DNA of 9,774 bases. Origin: Cyanothece sp. UBA12306 (GTDB taxonomy: Bacteria > Cyanobacteriota > Cyanobacteriia > Cyanobacteriales > Microcystaceae). The position numbers and the translations under genes were made by a program. Position 1 is the first letter of the stretch; each line of letters begins with the position of its first letter. Below are positions 5,741-9,774 of the stretch, piece after piece. The notes under the pieces were generated by a model. The model searched no databases. It saw only the letters and a program-made list of their open reading frames with translations, and was not told the DNA's origin. The DNA lies in assembly GCA_003448685.1 (NCBI GenBank), contig DLXW01000304.1, positions 1 through 9,774 on the forward strand, given 5' to 3'.

Positions 5741-6934
5741 TCAATTCGACAACCATTCTACTAAAGGATTAGTAATCCAATTTAAACCAACACTAATTTG
5801 ATGTTTTAGGGTAGGAAAACGATAGAGATAAATTAATCGTCGAGCTAGATGAGCTAAAGTTCCATCTAATTCAATTCCCAATCCATTTAAGACTGCATCA
5901 TCAATACCTAAAGTCATCATTTCTCCTAATGCTTGATAACGAAAAGGTAATAGAGGACGATGGGTTATCGAAGACCAAATATTCCAAGCACAATAGTCAG
6001 ATTGTTGAAAGGCTGCTTGGGCAGTTGAGGGAATTTTTTCGCCGTTTATATCTTGACAATCAGCTAAATCCCCAATCGCATAAATATTACCATAATTGAT
6101 TGATTGTAATTCGGGGGTAACTGTTAATAAACCTTGAGAGTTCTGGGTAAGAGGTAAACTTTTCACTAATTCTGAAACTTGATTACCCACAGTCCACAGG
6201 ACCAAATCCACAGGAATAGTATCAATTTGGCCTTTGTAGCATAAAGAAAGACTATCTGAGCCAACTTCCGTTACTTCTGTTTCTAAATCAAGCCAAACCC
6301 GTCGCTTTTCTAAAGCAGATTGTGCTATCTTGCGGTTAAATTCAGAAGAGTTGCTGAGAATTTGTTCTCCCCTTTCCACTAAGCGAATTCTTCCCTTTTC
6401 TCCGAGACGATCTGCCAATTTACAGGCTAATTCTACTCCACTAGCTCCCCCACCGACCACCGCAACGCGAATTTTTTCAGCGTGGGAATTTTCTAGGAGA
6501 CGTAAACTCTCTTTGATCCGATAGGCATCATCAAGACTACGAAAGGGTATACCATAGTCTTTAGCTCCTAATACTTGGTCTAGGGGTGTTTTTCCACCTA
6601 TTGCTAACACTAAATAATCATAAGGAATACTCTGGCAATCTTCTAATTTTATAGATTGGTTTTCCACATCTATTGTTGTGGCACAACCCTGATGAAAATG
6701 AATTCTGGTGTTGCTCAGAAGTTCCTCAAACGGTGGCGCGATTTCCCATGATTGCATCTCTTCAGTGATCAATTCATACAGCAGAGGAGTAAAAATAAAG
6801 CGATCGCGCTGGTCAATCAGTATAATCTCAGGATAGTGGCCATTTTGCCAAGGAAACTGACTAAGACGTAAGGCAGTATAAAGACCACCAAAACCTCCAC
6901 CCAGAATACAAATACGTAATGGTTGCTTACTCAT
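5741..6934 (-). CDS. ndbB: Type II NAD(P)H dehydrogenase, NdbB-like
   Basis: A 397-residue FAD flavoprotein of the NDH-2 family, which passes electrons from NAD(P)H to membrane quinone without pumping protons. The FAD-binding motif GGGFGG is at residues 12-17. A second dinucleotide fold, VAVVGGGASGVELA, is at 157-170, and an acidic Glu187 at the end of its second strand favours NADH. The FAD-contacting NIYAIGD is at 283-289, then AQAAFQQSDYCAWNIW (305-320), the usual quinone-side region. Overall pattern and length resemble Synechocystis NdbB (slr1743) as I remember it. That protein, like plant NDC1, has been linked to reduction of demethylphylloquinone in phylloquinone (vitamin K1) synthesis. 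NdbA is the main alternative. ATG at 6934 has no clear ribosome site. It is the first gene of a likely ndbB-HAD-reductase cluster and is divergent from the pterin-dehydratase-like gene. Confidence 0.85.
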   Translation of the reverse strand: MSKQPLRICILGGGFGGLYTALRLSQFPWQNGHYPEIILIDQRDRFIFTPLLYELITEEMQSWEIAPPFEELLSNTRIHFHQGCATTIDVENQSIKLEDCQSIPYDYLVLAIGGKTPLDQVLGAKDYGIPFRSLDDAYRIKESLRLLENSHAEKIRVAVVGGGASGVELACKLADRLGEKGRIRLVERGEQILSNSSEFNRKIAQSALEKRRVWLDLETEVTEVGSDSLSLCYKGQIDTIPVDLVLWTVGNQVSELVKSLPLTQNSQGLLTVTPELQSINYGNIYAIGDLADCQDINGEKIPSTAQAAFQQSDYCAWNIWSSITHRPLLPFRYQALGEMMTLGIDDAVLNGLGIELDGTLAHLARRLIYLYRFPTLKHQISVGLNWITNPLVEWLSN

Positions 6935-6945
6935 GATGACTAGGT

Positions 6946-6951
6946 GTTATA
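6946..6951 (-). promoter_or_regulatory. Possible -10 element for ndbB
   Basis: TATAAC on the minus strand lies 12 bases before the ndbB start codon. There is no good -35. If used, the leader would be very short. This is only suggestive. Confidence 0.25.
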
Positions 6952-7057
6952 GGTTAAATCAAATTAGTATTATTTTTAAGATAGCCTAGGGAGAGCAAAA
7001 AATGTGGAGTGATTTGTATTTGTCTATGGTCTATAGTTCGCTTGCTGCCACAAAAAA

Positions 7058-7084
7058 CCACGGGTTCGCCCCGTGGAGGATCAA
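7058..7084. mobile_element. Second IS200/IS605-end-like hairpin (relic or mini-element)
   Basis: CCACGGG (7058-7064) and CCCGTGG (7070-7076) form a perfect 7-bp stem with a 5-base loop. GAGGATCAA (7076-7084) abuts it, a shortened form of the GAGGATGTCAA that ends the relic at 3312-3420. On the minus strand the stem is followed by six T, so it could also act as an intrinsic terminator in that direction, although no minus-strand gene lies upstream of it. It sits in the leader of the pterin-dehydratase-like gene and is translated in the spurious upstream extension of that frame. Confidence 0.4.
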
Positions 7085-7163
7085 AATGGTTGCTAAACAT
7101 CATTACACAAAAATAGGTTTTCTGCAAGCCCAAAACTTTAATAAATTATATAAAAGGTGTTTT

Positions 7164-7583
7164 ATGGTAACTAAGGCCGAAAAAATGCTATTGATTGGTT
7201 TTTTTTCCCTTTTTTTGACTTTTGTTGGCAATAATCCCCTGCTCAGCTACGAATTGGTTTCAGAAGGAAGGGAACTTACTCCAGGGGAAATTACAGAACA
7301 GTTAAAAACTGTACCAGAATGGAAAATAGAAGGAAAAAAATTAGTTTGTACTTATCAATTCCAGAATTTTGTTGAAGCGATCGCTTTCGTCAATCTCTTA
7401 GTTGAACCTGCTGAAACTTTAGGTCACCATCCTGATTTAATGATTAAATATAATCTGGTTATGGTTAGTTTAACGACTCATGATCTCGGTGGTATTAGTC
7501 AAAAGGATTTTGCTCTAGCTAAAACTATTTCTAATATTTACCGCAATCTACAAAAAAATGGGATTAAAATTCATAAAAATTAA
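7164..7583 (+). CDS. Pterin-4a-carbinolamine dehydratase-like protein with N-terminal signal segment
   Basis: A 139-residue protein of the PCD/DCoH family, which dehydrates 4a-hydroxytetrahydrobiopterin to recycle the pterin cofactor. The family signature is complete: E84-x3-H88-H89-P90, Tyr96, His106 and Asp115 (ETLGHHP, then Y, TTHDLGG, KD). Unlike ordinary cytoplasmic PCDs of about 95-110 residues, it begins MVTKAEKMLLIGFFSLFLTF: a basic start and a hydrophobic stretch (about 9-22) before NNPLLSYE. This suggests export or anchoring in the membrane, with the domain in periplasm or thylakoid lumen. The frame is open from ATG 7002, but its first 54 codons cross the divergent promoter region and an IS-type hairpin and look non-coding. 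ATG 7164 has AAAAGGTG 5-12 bases upstream, a plausible ribosome site. A further ATG at residue 8 is possible. Confidence 0.85.
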   Translation: MVTKAEKMLLIGFFSLFLTFVGNNPLLSYELVSEGRELTPGEITEQLKTVPEWKIEGKKLVCTYQFQNFVEAIAFVNLLVEPAETLGHHPDLMIKYNLVMVSLTTHDLGGISQKDFALAKTISNIYRNLQKNGIKIHKN

Positions 7584-7606
7584 TAATAATTAAATATTTC
7601 TTAAGC

Positions 7607-7612
7607 TATAAT
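7607..7612 (+). promoter_or_regulatory. Consensus -10 (TATAAT) for the lamin-tail gene
   Basis: A perfect TATAAT lies 34 bases before the ATG at 7647 and would give a leader of roughly 25-30 bases. No recognisable -35 is seen, as is common in type 2 cyanobacterial promoters. It suggests the lamin-tail gene has its own promoter despite being only 63 bases after the pterin-dehydratase-like gene. Confidence 0.45.
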
Positions 7613-7646
7613 AATTTGACCAAAAATATGCAAGATACACTTAATA

Positions 7647-8342
7647 ATGAATGCCCTGAAAAATATTGTTAAACCAACTGTAATAGAAAGTAATCAACTA
7701 ATTGATCAGTATTTGCCTGATATAGCCAATAATTTTGATTTGGTTAATACTAATAACCTTATTAGTATCGATGGTCAACTAAATTCTTGGAAAATTTGGA
7801 CAGATAAGATTTTACCCGTCCAACTGACAATCTTGAGAAAAGATGGTGATTATCAGTTAATTATTGGTCAAAGTGAACAAATAACTCCGACTAAAGGATT
7901 AAATGAATTTACTTTATCTAATCCAATTTCTGTCAAAGTAGGAGATTGTGTGGTACTGTCTTATGGTGATCAAGGATCTAACAACGATCATCAAGTTATT
8001 GATGATTACAAATCTAATTTAGAAATAGTCAAGATTTTTTATAAAGGCAAGGTTAAGCGGACTCAATCTGATGAATATGTTGAGATTCGTAACAATGGTA
8101 ATGGAATAGCAGATTTATCTAATTGGCAACTGACTTCATCAGGAAAAGGTCAAATATTTACATTCCCAACAGGAACCTGTGTAGCAGCAGGGCAAAGTAT
8201 TAGAGTTTATACTAATGAGATTCACCAAGAATCAGGGGGTTTTAGTTTTAATAGTAAAACCGCTATCTGGAATGATCAAGGTGATGTGGGTAAACTCTTC
8301 GATCGTGATGGCAATGAAGTATCTAGTTTTAGTTACAAATAA
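7647..8342 (+). CDS. Lamin-tail-domain protein with uncharacterised N-terminal domain
   Basis: A 231-residue protein. Residues about 124-231 read as a lamin tail domain (LTD, Ig-like beta sandwich): IVKIFYKGKVKRTQSDEYVE, IRNNGNGIADLSNWQLTS, then TFPTGTCVAAGQSIRVYTN and, near the end, IWNDQGDVGKLFDRDGNEV. Bacterial LTDs usually occur in secreted or surface proteins and nucleases as binding modules. Residues 30-120 (for example ISIDGQLNSWKIWTDK, KVGDCVVLSYGDQG) look like a second beta-rich module, perhaps jelly-roll-like, which I cannot assign. No signal peptide, membrane helix, nuclease motif or C-terminal sorting signal is visible. The start at ATG 7647 has no Shine-Dalgarno but has a TATAAT upstream. 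The function is unknown; LTD assignment is fairly sure, the N-terminal reading is inference. Confidence 0.8.
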   Translation: MNALKNIVKPTVIESNQLIDQYLPDIANNFDLVNTNNLISIDGQLNSWKIWTDKILPVQLTILRKDGDYQLIIGQSEQITPTKGLNEFTLSNPISVKVGDCVVLSYGDQGSNNDHQVIDDYKSNLEIVKIFYKGKVKRTQSDEYVEIRNNGNGIADLSNWQLTSSGKGQIFTFPTGTCVAAGQSIRVYTNEIHQESGGFSFNSKTAIWNDQGDVGKLFDRDGNEVSSFSYK

Positions 8343-8366
8343 AATTAGCGAGTTGTCTTCTAATTT
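8342..8366. repeat. 7-bp inverted repeat at the end of the lamin-tail gene
   Basis: AAATTAG (8342-8348) and CTAATTT (8360-8366) pair across an 11-base loop and touch the stop codon. The stem is AT-rich without a T-run, so it is at best a weak terminator. The remaining 8367-8463 shows nothing recognisable. Confidence 0.3.
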
Positions 8367-8463
8367 GTCCCTACACCCCAACCCCTAGACCCAGTCTACA
8401 CTTTAATCTTATTGTCACCCCGTGAGCAAAATACGTCTGCCATACATTATGATCGACACTATC

Positions 8464-8499
8464 AAAAAACACCAGATTCTTGGAGAAAAACCTGGTGTT
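8464..8499 (-). terminator. Intrinsic terminator of glgP
   Basis: On the minus strand AACACCAG (8499-8492) and CTGGTGTT (8475-8468) form an 8-bp stem with a 16-base loop. The stem is directly followed by a T-run (8469-8464, overlapping its end). It starts 25 bases after the glgP stop codon. Confidence 0.85.
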
Positions 8500-8524
8500 G
8501 TTGCTGAGTTAAATTAATGAGAAA

Positions 8525-9774
8525 TTAGCTTAGATTAGCTTGATCGTACTCTTCAATTTTGATACTAACGGGTTTAACGTTCCAAATTTGTTCGCAATAT
8601 TCTTTGATAGTGCGATCGCTAGAGAATTTGCCCATGCGTGCTGAATTGAGAATAGACATCCGAGTCCAACGATCTTGATCGCGGTAAGCATCACTAACGG
8701 CATCTTGAGCGTCCATATAGGACTGAAAATCAGCCATTAACATATAGGGATCGTAGGATTTTAACGGATCAACAATGGGATTAAACACTTCTCCATTACC
8801 ATGACTGAAATGGCCACTAGAAATGCGGTCGATTACACCCCGTAATTCCCCATTACTATTGTAATAATCCATGGGATTGTATCCTTCAGCTTTGCGACGG
8901 TAAACTTCTTCTGCGGTTAAACCAAAGAGAAAGAAATTCTCGTGGCCTGCTTCTTCGCGGATTTCAATATTTGCCCCATCTAAAGTCCCAATGGTTAAGG
9001 CTCCATTCATGGCAAACTTCATGTTACCAGTTCCCGAAGCTTCTTTACCCGCAGTGGAAATCTGTTCTGAGAGGTCGGCCGCGGGATAGATACGTTGACC
9101 TAAGGAGACATTGAAATTAGGCAAGAAAAAGACCTTTAACCGGCCCCGAACATCAGGATCATTGTTCACCACATCAGCTACGGAGTTGATCAATTTAATG
9201 ACCAATTTAGCCAAAAAGTATCCAGGAGCAGCCTTACCGCCAAAAAGGAAAGTCCTCGGGACAATATCGAGATTAGGATTCTGTTTAATCCGGTTATACA
9301 TAGCAATAATGCCCAAGACCGCTAAATGCTGCCGTTTGTATTCGTGAATCCGTTTTACTTGAATATCAAACAGGGAATTGGGATCGATTTCGATGTTTCT
9401 GTATTTGAGGATATACTCGGCTAAGCTATTCTTGTTTTCTTGCTTAATTTCGCGCCAACGCTGACAAAATGCCGGATCATCGATAAATTTTTCGATTTTC
9501 CTCATCTCATCCAAATTCTTCAACCAGCTATCCCCGATTTTTTCGGTAATTAAAGCCGATAATTTCTGATTAGAAAGCAAGATCCAACGTCTTGGTGTGA
9601 CTCCATTAGTTTTGTTGTAGAACTTTTCGGGCCAGAGTTTGGCAAAGTCTTTGAGAGTATCTTTTTTCAACAGTTCCGTATGTAAAGCTGCTACACCGTT
9701 AATGGCGTGGGAACCAACACAGGCTAAATTAGCCATGCGAATTAGCTTTTCTTCTACTTTAATGCCAGAAGCAT
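8525..9774 (-). CDS. glgP: Glycogen phosphorylase, C-terminal half (cut by window edge)
   Basis: 415 codons of a GT35 phosphorylase, which releases glucose-1-phosphate from glycogen using pyridoxal phosphate. The family is about 840 residues, so roughly the first half lies beyond the right edge. The frame stays open through base 9774 ([20 protein letters not shown]), so the ATG at 9736 is internal, not a start. Visible hallmarks are [49 protein letters not shown], and the PLP site [20 protein letters not shown], whose cofactor Lys is encoded at 9019-9017. TLDGANIEI follows, and the C-terminus ([20 protein letters not shown]) is normal. In cyanobacteria it serves night-time glycogen breakdown. 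A strong terminator follows the stop codon. Confidence 0.97.
   Translation of the reverse strand, partial: ASGIKVEEKLIRMANLACVGSHAINGVAALHTELLKKDTLKDFAKLWPEKFYNKTNGVTPRRWILLSNQKLSALITEKIGDSWLKNLDEMRKIEKFIDDPAFCQRWREIKQENKNSLAEYILKYRNIEIDPNSLFDIQVKRIHEYKRQHLAVLGIIAMYNRIKQNPNLDIVPRTFLFGGKAAPGYFLAKLVIKLINSVADVVNNDPDVRGRLKVFFLPNFNVSLGQRIYPAADLSEQISTAGKEASGTGNMKFAMNGALTIGTLDGANIEIREEAGHENFFLFGLTAEEVYRRKAEGYNPMDYYNSNGELRGVIDRISSGHFSHGNGEVFNPIVDPLKSYDPYMLMADFQSYMDAQDAVSDAYRDQDRWTRMSILNSARMGKFSSDRTIKEYCEQIWNVKPVSIKIEEYDQANLS

Noticed and set aside
6330..6524. 64-codon plus-strand open frame inside ndbB
   Set aside because: It lies antisense to the well-supported NdbB coding sequence, has low-complexity composition and no recognisable domain or ribosome site.
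7032..7037. TATAGT as a possible -10 for the pterin-dehydratase-like gene
   Set aside because: No -35 at suitable spacing and the region is AT-rich, so it cannot be told from chance.
9111..9347. 78-codon plus-strand open frame inside glgP
   Set aside because: It is antisense to conserved glycogen phosphorylase sequence and shows no family features.

Overview
The window looks like a piece of a cyanobacterial chromosome. Three things support this: seven copies of the HIP1 octamer GCGATCGC, an unlisted 35-codon psbM gene for a photosystem II subunit, and a type II NAD(P)H dehydrogenase that resembles cyanobacterial NdbB. The base composition is AT-rich. The impression is of a unicellular Cyanothece/Crocosphaera/Rippkaea-type organism, but the genus cannot be fixed from this sequence alone.

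Layout from left to right. Bases 1-127 are non-coding and hold a 12-bp hairpin. A membrane glycosyltransferase of the GT39/ArnT type (128-1996, +) and a tandem-domain universal stress protein (2169-3020, +) follow. The stress protein gene converges on psbM (3139-3246, -). Between the two stop codons lie two inverted repeats, one of them terminator-like. The 321-base spacer upstream of psbM carries a relic that looks like the right end of an IS200/IS605 (TnpB-type) element. Next on the minus strand is a [2Fe-2S] ferredoxin with adrenodoxin-like cysteine spacing (3568-3861). A spacer with a degenerate 8-base repeat separates it from a minus-strand cluster of three genes: ndbB (6934-5741), a HAD-IA hydrolase (5665-4955) and an RmlD-like NAD(P)-dependent reductase (4946-4077). 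The last two are tightly packed and probably translationally coupled.

Divergent from ndbB is a pterin-4a-carbinolamine dehydratase-like gene (7164-7583, +). Its product starts with a hydrophobic, signal-like segment. Its upstream region contains a second hairpin of the IS200/IS605-end type, which creates a spurious N-terminal extension of the open frame. A lamin-tail-domain protein with an unrecognised N-terminal half follows (7647-8342, +). Finally, the C-terminal half of glycogen phosphorylase (glgP) runs off the right edge on the minus strand, with a clear intrinsic terminator after it.

The genes do not form one pathway. They are mostly housekeeping genes for photosynthesis, quinone and redox metabolism, glycogen breakdown, stress and envelope sugars. 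I found no CRISPR array, tRNA, rRNA, intact transposon or evident new defence or biosynthetic system. The points most worth a second look are the lamin-tail protein, the apparently exported pterin-dehydratase-like protein, the IS200/IS605-type relics and the unusual ferredoxin.
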